This document shows, one piece after another, positions 1-6,490 of a DNA stretch of 7,659 bases (position 1 is its first letter; each line of letters starts with the position of its first letter). The notes beneath the pieces were generated by a model, which was given only the letters and a program-made list of their open reading frames with translations, searched no databases and had not been told where the DNA came from. Both the position numbers and the translations under genes were made by a program. The stretch is from Bacteroidales bacterium. GTDB lineage: Bacteria > Bacteroidota > Bacteroidia > Bacteroidales > UBA1556. Location of the stretch: the NCBI GenBank assembly GCA_029939445.1, contig JAOZSY010000129.1, positions 1 to 7,659 on the forward strand, given 5' to 3'.

Positions 1-2190
1 GCAGTTACTGATGTTAATGGGTATTTTACAATATCTAAGGTGCCACAAGGGGATTATATATTGACAGTAAGTTATATTGGATTTGATACTTTAAGTACAA
101 AAATAAGTATAACCAAACCAGAACAGATAGTTAATAATAAACTTGTCTTGGAAAGAGCAATGTATCAGATAAAAGGTGCTACTATTTCAGCTCAGCGACA
201 AACGGCTTTGCTTGATCCAACTACATCTGTTATTAAAGTATCGGCAAAAGCACTGAATAGGCTTCCTACTATTGGTGGGCAGGCAGATTTAGCTCAATAT
301 CTTCAAGTTATTCCTGGTGTTGTATTCACTGGAGATCAAGGTGGGCAACTATATATTAGGGGTGGTACACCTGTTCAAAATCTTGTACTCCTTGATGGTA
401 TGACAGTGTATAACCCGTTTCATTCTATTGGTCTGTTTTCTGTTTTCGATGCTGATTTAGTAAGTAATACCGATGTTTATACTGGTGGTTTTGGGGCGCA
501 ATTTGGCGGACGCATCTCCTCTGTTATGGATGTAACTACAAGATATGGAAATCCCAATAGGTTCGCTGGTAAAGTGGATGTAAATACTTTTGGTGCAAAG
601 ATTCTACTTGAAGGGCCATTATTAAAAGCGAAAGATGCAAATTCGGCAAGTATAACTTATGTGCTTTCTGCCAAAAAATCATATATTGATAGAACCTCTC
701 AAACATTATATAAATATGTTAATGATGGAAATGGTTTACCATTTACTTTTGCCGATTTTTATGGTAAAGTTTCTTTTAATGGAACTAATGGTAATAGGTT
801 AGATATTTTTGGATTTGATTTTAATGATCAAGTGAGTTATCAAACTATTAATAATTATGAATGGCATTCGTATGGTGGCGGAATGAAGTTCTCTGTTGTG
901 CCAAGCCAATCACCTATGTTGTTAGCAGGTCATGTTTCGTATTCTGATTATAAGATTGAACTTGAAGATGGCTCAGAAAGACCTAGAACAAGTCAGGTTG
1001 GTGGTTTTAATATGGGATTAGATTTTACATATTTCTTAGGAAAAAATAAGATAATTTATGGAGTAGATATGAAGAGTACTGGCACTGATTTTACTTTTGT
1101 AAATGCGTCTAATAGAATAATATCTCAACATGAATCCACAACGGAGATTGCTGCTTATATTGGTAGTAGAATGCTTTATGGTTCCAAAAAATATAAAAAT
1201 AGTAATGATAAATATGCTCGTTTTATTATATCTCCAGGGCTTCGATTGCATTACTATGCTTCACTAGGAGATCTATCTATTGAACCCCGTTTAGCTCTAA
1301 AATATAATGTTACTCCTTTTTTTAGAATTAAAGGAGCTACAGGAGTTTATTCACAAAATATTATTAGTACAGCATCTGATAGGGATGTTGTGAACTTGTT
1401 TTATGGCTATGTTTCAGGGCCAGAAAATTTGCAAGATGAGTTTGATGGAGAAGAGCTAACTCATAAATTACAAAAATCTACACATGCAATTATAGGCTTT
1501 GAGGTTGATATTAACAACTATATCACCATAAACTTCGAAGCTTATTATAAGTGGTTTACACAGCTAACAAACCTTAATAAGAATAAGATTTTTGAAGATA
1601 ATGTTGACTATATTGACAAGCCTGATGTATTGAAAAAAGATTTCATAATTGAAGAGGGAAACTCAAAAGGATTTGATGTTTCAGTAAAGTTTCAAAAGGA
1701 TCAATTGTATTTTTGGGGCGTTTACTCTTTAGGATTTAATGAAAGATATGATGGTATTATTACCTATACTCCACACTTTGATCGTAGGCATAATCTGAAT
1801 TTACTTACTAGTTATACTTTTGGAAAACAACTCTTATGGGATTTTAATATCCGTTGGAATTATGGCTCCGGATTCCCATTTACACCTACTGCTGGAAATT
1901 ATGAAATCCTTGATTTTAATGATGGTATTAGTTCCGATTATACTACAGCCAATGGTGATGTTGGTATAGTATATGGATCCATTAATAGCAAAAGGTTGCC
2001 AAGCTATCATCGTATGGATATTGGTGTAAAAAGAAAGTTCTACTTTAATGAGCTTACCTCATTGGAAGTGTCACTTAGTATTACAAATATTTATAATAGA
2101 GCAAATATTTTTTATATTGATAGAATTACAAATCAACGAGTAGACCAATTACCATTTATGCCGTCTTTAGGGCTTAATTTCAAGTTCTAA
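1..2190 (+). CDS. TonB-dependent outer-membrane receptor, 5'-truncated
   Basis: The frame is open from base 1, so the true start lies upstream; the GTG at position 40 is an internal Val codon, not a start. 729 residues are visible. Residues 1-40 are the end of a carboxypeptidase-regulatory-like beta-sandwich (DxNGYF, then VPxGDYxLxVSYIGF), common at the N-terminus of Bacteroidetes receptors. A plug domain follows at about 70-185, with DLAQYLQVIPGV, the core QLYIRGGTPVQNLVLLDG (116-133) and GGFGAQFGGRISSVMDV. The rest is a 22-strand-type barrel rich in alternating aromatic residues, ending in FKF, the terminal aromatic expected of an outer-membrane barrel signal. By family it takes up a ligand across the outer membrane using TonB energy; the substrate cannot be read from the sequence. 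No SusD-like partner is in the window, so a SusC-type glycan role is not supported. The SRAP gene follows after 13 nt. Confidence 0.93.
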   Translation, partial: AVTDVNGYFTISKVPQGDYILTVSYIGFDTLSTKISITKPEQIVNNKLVLERAMYQIKGATISAQRQTALLDPTTSVIKVSAKALNRLPTIGGQADLAQYLQVIPGVVFTGDQGGQLYIRGGTPVQNLVLLDGMTVYNPFHSIGLFSVFDADLVSNTDVYTGGFGAQFGGRISSVMDVTTRYGNPNRFAGKVDVNTFGAKILLEGPLLKAKDANSASITYVLSAKKSYIDRTSQTLYKYVNDGNGLPFTFADFYGKVSFNGTNGNRLDIFGFDFNDQVSYQTINNYEWHSYGGGMKFSVVPSQSPMLLAGHVSYSDYKIELEDGSERPRTSQVGGFNMGLDFTYFLGKNKIIYGVDMKSTGTDFTFVNASNRIISQHESTTEIAAYIGSRMLYGSKKYKNSNDKYARFIISPGLRLHYYASLGDLSIEPRLALKYNVTPFFRIKGATGVYSQNIISTASDRDVVNLFYGYVSGPENLQDEFDGEELTHKLQKSTHAIIGFEVDINNYITINFEAYYKWFTQLTNLNKNKIFEDNVDYIDKPDVLKKDFIIEEGNSKGFDVSVKFQKDQLYFWGVYSLGFNERYDGIITYTPHFDRRHNLNLLTSYTFGKQLLWDFNIRWNYGSGFPFTPTAGNYEILDFNDGISSDYTTANGDVGIVYGSINSKRLPSYHRMDIGVKRKFYFNELTSLEVSLSITNIYNRANIFYIDRITNQRVDQLPFMPSLGLNFKF

Positions 2191-2203
2191 TAAGTAAAAT
2201 TAT

Positions 2204-2995
2204 ATGTGCGGAAGATATGTTTTAGTTCAGAAAGTTGAAGTTATCGAAAGGCGATTTAATGTAGATGCTAATAATAATTTTCAATGGAATGCTAATTACA
2301 ATATAAGTCCAGGAACTTATGCTCCAGTAATCACTTCTGATAAGCCCAAGGAATTACAGTTAATGCAATTTGGTTTAACTCCCTTTTGGGCTAAGAAAAG
2401 AATGTTTCTTTTTAACGCTAGGGCAGAGGGAGATAGAAATAAAGAAAACAATCCTAATTATAGAGAGAGCAAAGGCATTATTACTAAACCGGCATTTCGT
2501 AAACCTATTCGTTCGCAACGATGTTTGGTGATTGCTGATGCCTTTATTGAAGGGAGTAATTTGGAAGGATTAAAGAATCCATATTTAATATATCTAAAGG
2601 ATAAGAAAAGACCATTTGCTTTTGCCGGTATTTATGATGTGTGGCTAGATCCAAAAAATGGAGAAGAACTAGAATCTTTTTCGATTATTACAACTACGTC
2701 AAATGAATTATTGCAAAAAATTCCTCATGATCGTAGCCCAGTCATTCTTCCAAGAGAGAAAGAATCGCAATGGCTAAATGATAAAACTCCACTAACAGAA
2801 ATAACGAAAATGATGTATCCATATAATTCTAAACTTATGAATGCATACCAAATATCACCAAAGATTAGTTCCTCAAGAAATAACTATAAAGAGTTGATAA
2901 ACCCACTATCAAAACCATTAACAGATGATGATAACCTTAATGTAAATAAGTCATTACAGCTGCAAGGAATGGGTGCAAGAAAGAAATATCTATAG
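2204..2995 (+). CDS. SRAP-domain DNA-protein crosslink protein (YedK/HMCES family)
   Basis: 263 residues, close to the usual family length. Proteins of this family covalently trap abasic sites in single-stranded DNA through Cys2, forming a thiazolidine crosslink. The start is fixed by the chemistry: the protein begins MCGRY, and removal of Met exposes Cys2. Other active-site positions are present: Asn71 in FNARAE, Glu116 in ADAFIEG (usually ADGFYEW) and His175 in PHDRSPVIL. The family blocks NISPG (33-37) and FAFAGIYDVW (138-147) are also clear. A basic tail (about 232-263) extends past the core and ends GMGARKKYL. The cytosolic protein would act at stalled forks or damaged ssDNA. There is no Shine-Dalgarno sequence and no room for a promoter in the 13 nt after the receptor gene, so it is probably translated from the receptor transcript, although a promoter inside that gene is possible. 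The acyl-CoA synthetase gene converges on it with 4 nt between stops. Confidence 0.95.
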   Translation: MCGRYVLVQKVEVIERRFNVDANNNFQWNANYNISPGTYAPVITSDKPKELQLMQFGLTPFWAKKRMFLFNARAEGDRNKENNPNYRESKGIITKPAFRKPIRSQRCLVIADAFIEGSNLEGLKNPYLIYLKDKKRPFAFAGIYDVWLDPKNGEELESFSIITTTSNELLQKIPHDRSPVILPREKESQWLNDKTPLTEITKMMYPYNSKLMNAYQISPKISSSRNNYKELINPLSKPLTDDDNLNVNKSLQLQGMGARKKYL

Positions 2996-3023
2996 AATTT
3001 TATAAAGCTGAAATATTTCTTTC
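2979..3023. repeat. Inverted repeat across convergent stop codons, possible bidirectional terminator
   Basis: Perfect 11-bp arms GAAAGAAATAT (2979-2989) and ATATTTCTTTC (3013-3023) flank a 23-nt loop that contains both stop codons. The left arm encodes the last residues of the SRAP protein and the right arm lies in the last codons of the acyl-CoA synthetase. In either transcript the arms could pair into a hairpin at the end of the message. The stem is AT-rich and neither side has a clear U-tract, so termination is an inference; it may only protect 3' ends or be chance. Confidence 0.45.
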
Positions 3024-4883
3024 GTTAGTAATAATCTTCCCTTCAGGAGTATATAAATACTCAATTAAATCTTTGTATCTCTCTTCTACTTTTCCCCTTA
3101 CCATTTTCATTGTAGAGTTAAGTAGTTTATTTTCTTCGGTAAACCCTTCGTCCAATATTCCAACAGAAGCCGGAATCCATCGGTGAGGGAACATATGTGA
3201 ATATTTGCCATCTAACAAATAATAATCAATTTCTCTATTAATTATTTGTAACGCAACCTTTTTGCCTTTTTCTGTATTGATATCTTCTCCAACACTTCTT
3301 ACCTCTTCTGATAATACAGCTTTGTTTGGGAATATCAATGCTGTAGTATAGTTGCTTTGGTTATTATATAACATTACTTGATCAAATATTGATGATTGCT
3401 CCACTAAAGCTTCTTCAATTCCTTCAGGGCTATATTTCTCGCCATCGTTTCCAATTAAAAGGCTTTTAAACCTCCCTAATACATATAGAAAATTATCAGA
3501 ATCCATATAACCCATGTCTCCTGTAAATAACCAGCCATCTCTTAATGCTTCTTTTGTAGCGCTGTCATTCTTCCAATAACCTTTCATTATATTTTCCCCC
3601 TTTACTACAATCTCTCCTTTTTCTCCAATGGGTAATTCTTTACCGTCAGAATCACATATTTTTAATTCCAAGTTTTTCACAATAAAACCTGAAGACCCTA
3701 GTTTGTGACGTAATGGTGCATTTGAAGATATAATAGGCGCTGATTCTGACAAGCCATATCCTTGAAACATAGGTATTCCAATTGCATAAAAGAATTTTTG
3801 AAGTTCAATGTCTAAAAGAGCCCCACCTCCAATAAAGAATTCTAATTTGCCGCCAAAACCTTCTCTGATTTTAGAAAATAAAATCTTATCATAAAGCCAT
3901 AATAAAGGTTTTTTTAGTGAAATAACACCTTTGCCCTTATTCCAACCATCACCATTGTATTTGTATGCTAAATTTAAAGCGTTATTAAAAAGGCTTTCTA
4001 CTTTTGGTCCTTTTTCCTTAATGCTATTTTCAATATTCTTTTTGAAATTTTTTGCCAAAGCGGGCACACTTAGAATAAAAGTTGGTTTAGTTTCTTTAAT
4101 GTTTTTAGGAATATTTCGCAATGTTTCCATTGGTGTTTTTCCAAGTTCAATAACCGATAAACTTGCTCCATTCTTGATTAGAGTATATAATCCAACAGTA
4201 TGGCCAAATGAATGGTCCCAAGGTAGAATTAGCAAAGAAGAATAACTCTCGGGAATATCCATTAGTGATCCCGCCTGCTCAACGTTAGCAGTGTAGTTTC
4301 TGTGGGTTAACATAATACCTTTTGGGTCTGCAGTAGTTCCAGAAGTATAGCTAATATTAGCAATGTCGTCTTTCTTAACAGACCCCCATATGCCTGATAA
4401 ATTAATAGATGATTCTTTCCCTTTATTTATTATCTCTTTATAAGAAACTTCATTATCTTCAAACTTAATATCAGTATCATGTATTACAATAACTTTCTCT
4501 AAATCCTTTAAAGAGTCTTTTATATCCCTAATTTTAGATAGTTGTCTTTCCGATACAACTATTTGTTTGCAGCCACTATGATTTAATCTGAAACTTAAAT
4601 CTTTTGGCTCATTAATTTTAACAGATAAAGGGACATTAATTGCTCCTATATATAGCATGCCAAGTTCTGAAATTAACCATTCGCTTCTACCCTCAGATAA
4701 TAAAGCAAGTCTATCTCCAAACTCAATCCCATTTTCTTTTAATCCTTTTGCAAAATAATGTACAAATTCTTTAATTCTTGTATAAGATAATGGCTGATAA
4801 TGGTTGGATATTCCTTTTTCTAGAACAAGAGTATTATTAGGATATGCTTTAACGCTATTTTCAAATAATTGAGGTATAGTCAT
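3000..4883 (-). CDS. Long-chain fatty acid--CoA ligase (AMP-forming)
   Basis: 627 residues, the usual size for bacterial long-chain acyl-CoA synthetases of the FAA1-like group. It activates fatty acids with ATP to acyl-AMP and then to acyl-CoA, for beta-oxidation or lipid remodelling, in the cytosol or at the inner membrane. Motifs of the adenylate-forming superfamily occur in order: the P-loop YTSGTTADPKG (179-189) followed by IMLTHRN, LPWDHSFGH (220-228), GGGALL (352-357), GYGLSES (375-381), the ATP-binding TGD (454-456), the hinge GRFKSLLIGNDGEKYSPEGIE (470-490), and a C-terminal STMKMVRGKVEERYKDLIE block whose Lys593 fits the catalytic lysine. No signal peptide or membrane helix is evident. 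The chosen ATG gives the normal N-terminus (MTIPQLFENSVKAYPN). The OmpA gene lies upstream on the same strand but a terminator separates them, so it probably has its own promoter in 4884-4941, where I see no good consensus match. Chain-length preference cannot be told. Confidence 0.94.
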   Translation of the reverse strand: MTIPQLFENSVKAYPNNTLVLEKGISNHYQPLSYTRIKEFVHYFAKGLKENGIEFGDRLALLSEGRSEWLISELGMLYIGAINVPLSVKINEPKDLSFRLNHSGCKQIVVSERQLSKIRDIKDSLKDLEKVIVIHDTDIKFEDNEVSYKEIINKGKESSINLSGIWGSVKKDDIANISYTSGTTADPKGIMLTHRNYTANVEQAGSLMDIPESYSSLLILPWDHSFGHTVGLYTLIKNGASLSVIELGKTPMETLRNIPKNIKETKPTFILSVPALAKNFKKNIENSIKEKGPKVESLFNNALNLAYKYNGDGWNKGKGVISLKKPLLWLYDKILFSKIREGFGGKLEFFIGGGALLDIELQKFFYAIGIPMFQGYGLSESAPIISSNAPLRHKLGSSGFIVKNLELKICDSDGKELPIGEKGEIVVKGENIMKGYWKNDSATKEALRDGWLFTGDMGYMDSDNFLYVLGRFKSLLIGNDGEKYSPEGIEEALVEQSSIFDQVMLYNNQSNYTTALIFPNKAVLSEEVRSVGEDINTEKGKKVALQIINREIDYYLLDGKYSHMFPHRWIPASVGILDEGFTEENKLLNSTMKMVRGKVEERYKDLIEYLYTPEGKIITNERNISAL

Positions 4884-4941
4884 GGTAATATGTTTTTAAA
4901 ATTAAGTTATGCTAAAATAGGAATAAAAGTGCTTCATTAAA

Positions 4942-4975
4942 ATAAAAAAAACCATTGACTAATAGCCAATGGTTT
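4942..4975 (-). terminator. Rho-independent terminator of the OmpA-family gene
   Basis: Read on the minus strand, a 9-bp perfect stem AAACCATTG / CAATGGTTT (arms 4967-4975 and 4949-4957) with a 9-nt loop is followed at once by a T-rich tract (TTTTTTTATT). It starts 27 nt past the OmpA stop codon. The stem is only moderately GC-rich, but the U-tract is strong and the orientation is right. It separates the OmpA gene from the acyl-CoA synthetase gene downstream. Confidence 0.85.
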
Positions 4976-5002
4976 AATATTGTTGTTTCTTATAGGTTTA
5001 CT

Positions 5003-6322
5003 CTATTTGTAGATTGTGAAATCTACTCGCCTATTGCCATTTGATTTATTTTCAAATAATATGTCTGATTTCCCGGCAGCTTTTATTTCTATTCTTTCTT
5101 TTGTAATTCCATAATCATTAATAAGAATTTTCTTAATAGCCTTGCATCTATCCGCACTTAGAGTTTTATTAAATTCTTCAGATCCTATTTTGCCAGTATG
5201 CCCAGTTAGCAATACTCTAACATTATTGTTTTGTCTCATATAAACAGCTAAAGCGGATATTGTTTTCTGTTCGCTAGGGTCAACTATTGATTTGTTATAT
5301 TCAAAAAATACTGGTGAAAAGTATATGCTAATTATAGTTTTAGTATTATTAGTATCACTATTGTTAATAGATCGGCCTTGATAATTAACAATTCTTCCTT
5401 TGGGAGTATTAGGCTCTAGATCTCTACAGTCTGGAACAGAATCACCATCAGTATCTATTGTAGAAGTATCGCAAGGGTTGCTAACAGTATGTTCTAAATA
5501 TGTTTTAGCAATAGAGTCCATTTGTTTTTCTAATACTTCTTGTTTGTTGATAGAAATTTGCATAAAGCAAGGCTCACTATTATATCTAAATGATTTATTA
5601 GTTTTGCCAATAAAGTATGTTATACCAATTCCAATTTTAGCATATAAGTCGTTTGCACTTCCTGCTATTTTTGCATCCAAATTATCAATTACAAGTTTAG
5701 AAGTTGAGAATTCTATATTAATATCAAGTTTTTGTGATATTCGATACGACTGAATTATACCTAAATGTAATTGTGGTGTATAAAGAAGATTATCCTTGCT
5801 GCCATCAGCATTATATCCTACACTATTAATCACTTTATCATCATTATCATAAAGAATAGACCTGTATCCAAGAATTCCACCACCAATGAAGACTGTAGTA
5901 TTCCATTTTTTGTCGTATTTGTATGGTGAAATAATATTTGACATATTTATTGTAAAATCAATATTAAGGTTTCTAATATCAGCATCAAACCAGTTGTTGT
6001 TTTTTGAAGAGTATATTTTACCCATAGATAAATCTAATCGTGTTCCAAAATTTTGACTAATATCTCTTCCAATATTAAATTGATATAACCAGCTAAATTT
6101 ACCGCCAACATTGCCTCCCCATATATTTGAGGAGCTCGCCACATCTCCAAAAAAAAGATTTGAGCCAAATAGACTACTTATATGCCACTTTTGGTATATT
6201 AAATCTGTAGAATCTTTACATGGTTTTAAAGGGTTATTATTTATATAGCCTTGAGCACTAGTATTATGTGAGGCCGTAAGAAATAAAAAAAATAGTATTG
6301 AAGCGAGTGTATGAGTTCTCAT
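5003..6322 (-). CDS. OmpA-family outer-membrane protein with N-terminal barrel, TSP3 linker and C-terminal OmpA domain
   Basis: 439 residues. A signal peptide covers about 1-23 (MRTHT, hydrophobic LASILFFLFL, cleavage likely in TSAQG). Residues 45-240 alternate polar and hydrophobic strands typical of a small outer-membrane barrel, ending GIGITYFIGK. Residues 290-298 (DTDGDSVPD) form a thrombospondin-type-3-like calcium motif, flanked by Cys284 and Cys299 and followed by EPNTPKG, as in many Bacteroidetes OmpA proteins. Residues 332-439 are an OmpA/MotB-like peptidoglycan-binding domain: IYFSPVFFEYNKS, LLTGHTGKIGSEEFN, LSADRCKAI, and NGNRRVDF near the end. The expected role is to tether the outer membrane to peptidoglycan. 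Oddly, the ligand-binding Asp of the GHTD motif is Gly377, while the partner Arg392 is kept. The gene has a good terminator, is monocistronic by layout, and diverges from a gene with a related barrel. It has no Shine-Dalgarno sequence. Confidence 0.93.
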   Translation of the reverse strand: MRTHTLASILFFLFLTASHNTSAQGYINNNPLKPCKDSTDLIYQKWHISSLFGSNLFFGDVASSSNIWGGNVGGKFSWLYQFNIGRDISQNFGTRLDLSMGKIYSSKNNNWFDADIRNLNIDFTINMSNIISPYKYDKKWNTTVFIGGGILGYRSILYDNDDKVINSVGYNADGSKDNLLYTPQLHLGIIQSYRISQKLDINIEFSTSKLVIDNLDAKIAGSANDLYAKIGIGITYFIGKTNKSFRYNSEPCFMQISINKQEVLEKQMDSIAKTYLEHTVSNPCDTSTIDTDGDSVPDCRDLEPNTPKGRIVNYQGRSINNSDTNNTKTIISIYFSPVFFEYNKSIVDPSEQKTISALAVYMRQNNNVRVLLTGHTGKIGSEEFNKTLSADRCKAIKKILINDYGITKERIEIKAAGKSDILFENKSNGNRRVDFTIYK

Positions 6323-6372
6323 TACAGTTAGTATAATAGTAATTTGTTAATAATCACGATTTATTGATTTTG

Positions 6373-6406
6373 CAAAAGTACAACTGTTTTTGCTTAATTA
6401 TTACAA
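6373..6406 (-). promoter_or_regulatory. Predicted promoter of the OmpA-family gene
   Basis: On the minus strand, TACTTTTG (6380-6373) fits the Bacteroidetes -7 consensus TAnnTTTG exactly. A TTG at 6406-6404 lies 23 nt upstream, at the long end of the spacing described for Flavobacterium promoters. The box ends 50 nt before the start codon. The -7 match is good and the -33 assignment is weaker. The inverted repeat 6381-6414 fills the spacer and covers part of the -33 element. Confidence 0.55.
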
Positions 6407-6414
6407 AACAGTTG
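6381..6414. repeat. Inverted repeat between divergent promoters, candidate operator
   Basis: Perfect 10-bp arms CAACTGTTTT (6381-6390) and AAAACAGTTG (6405-6414) are separated by 14 nt, with arm centres 24 bp apart. Allowing one bulged T, the arms extend to TG/CA on the inner side. The left arm abuts the -7 box of the OmpA gene, and the right arm contains the TTG of the rightward promoter. This position suits binding by a dimeric regulator acting on both genes. No regulator gene is in the window, so the function is inferred. Confidence 0.6.
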
Positions 6415-6441
6415 CTTATTAAGAAAATTAACATATATTTG
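6412..6441 (+). promoter_or_regulatory. Predicted promoter of the rightward barrel gene
   Basis: TTG (6412-6414), a 19-nt spacer and TATATTTG (6434-6441) match the Bacteroidetes primary sigma factor consensus (TTG, about 17-23 nt, TAnnTTTG) at every defined position. The -7 box ends 49 nt before the ATG at 6491, giving a leader of roughly 43 nt. The TTG is the end of the right arm of the inverted repeat 6381-6414. Confidence 0.65.
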
Positions 6442-6454
6442 TATTTTATTTTTA

Positions 6455-6469
6455 TTAACAATTTGTTAA
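6455..6469. repeat. Short palindrome in the leader of the rightward barrel gene
   Basis: TTAACAATTTGTTAA has 7-bp perfect arms around a single central T and lies 21 nt before the ATG, downstream of the predicted -7 box. Its right part, AATTTGTTAA, occurs again at 6341-6350 in the leader of the divergent OmpA gene. It could be a regulator site or a small leader structure; in DNA this AT-rich it may also be chance. Confidence 0.35.
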
Positions 6470-6490
6470 CTATTAATTAATTTGCTTTAC

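Noticed and set aside
40..42. GTG at position 40 as the start of the receptor gene
   Set aside because: The frame is open to base 1 and the 13 upstream codons complete a carboxypeptidase-regulatory-like motif (DVNGYF), so the gene begins before the window.
290..600. SusC-type polysaccharide-utilisation receptor
   Set aside because: No SusD gene or glycan enzyme is nearby, the plug motifs are those of general TonB receptors, and an SRAP gene follows directly.
1036..1251. 71-codon open frame on the minus strand inside the TonB receptor gene
   Set aside because: It lies wholly within a clear barrel-coding frame, its translation resembles no family I know, and there is no promoter or separate context.
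3931..4245. 104-codon open frame on the plus strand inside the acyl-CoA synthetase gene
   Set aside because: It is antisense to conserved synthetase motifs; its hydrophobic look comes from the complementary codons of the real gene.
4912..4919. Minus-strand TATTTTAG as a -7 box for the acyl-CoA synthetase gene
   Set aside because: It departs from TAnnTTTG at one defined position and has no TTG at a fitting distance upstream; chance matches of this quality are common in AT-rich DNA.
5400..5753. 117-codon open frame on the plus strand inside the OmpA-family gene
   Set aside because: It is antisense to the barrel end and TSP3 linker, which are well supported, and nothing suggests an independent gene.
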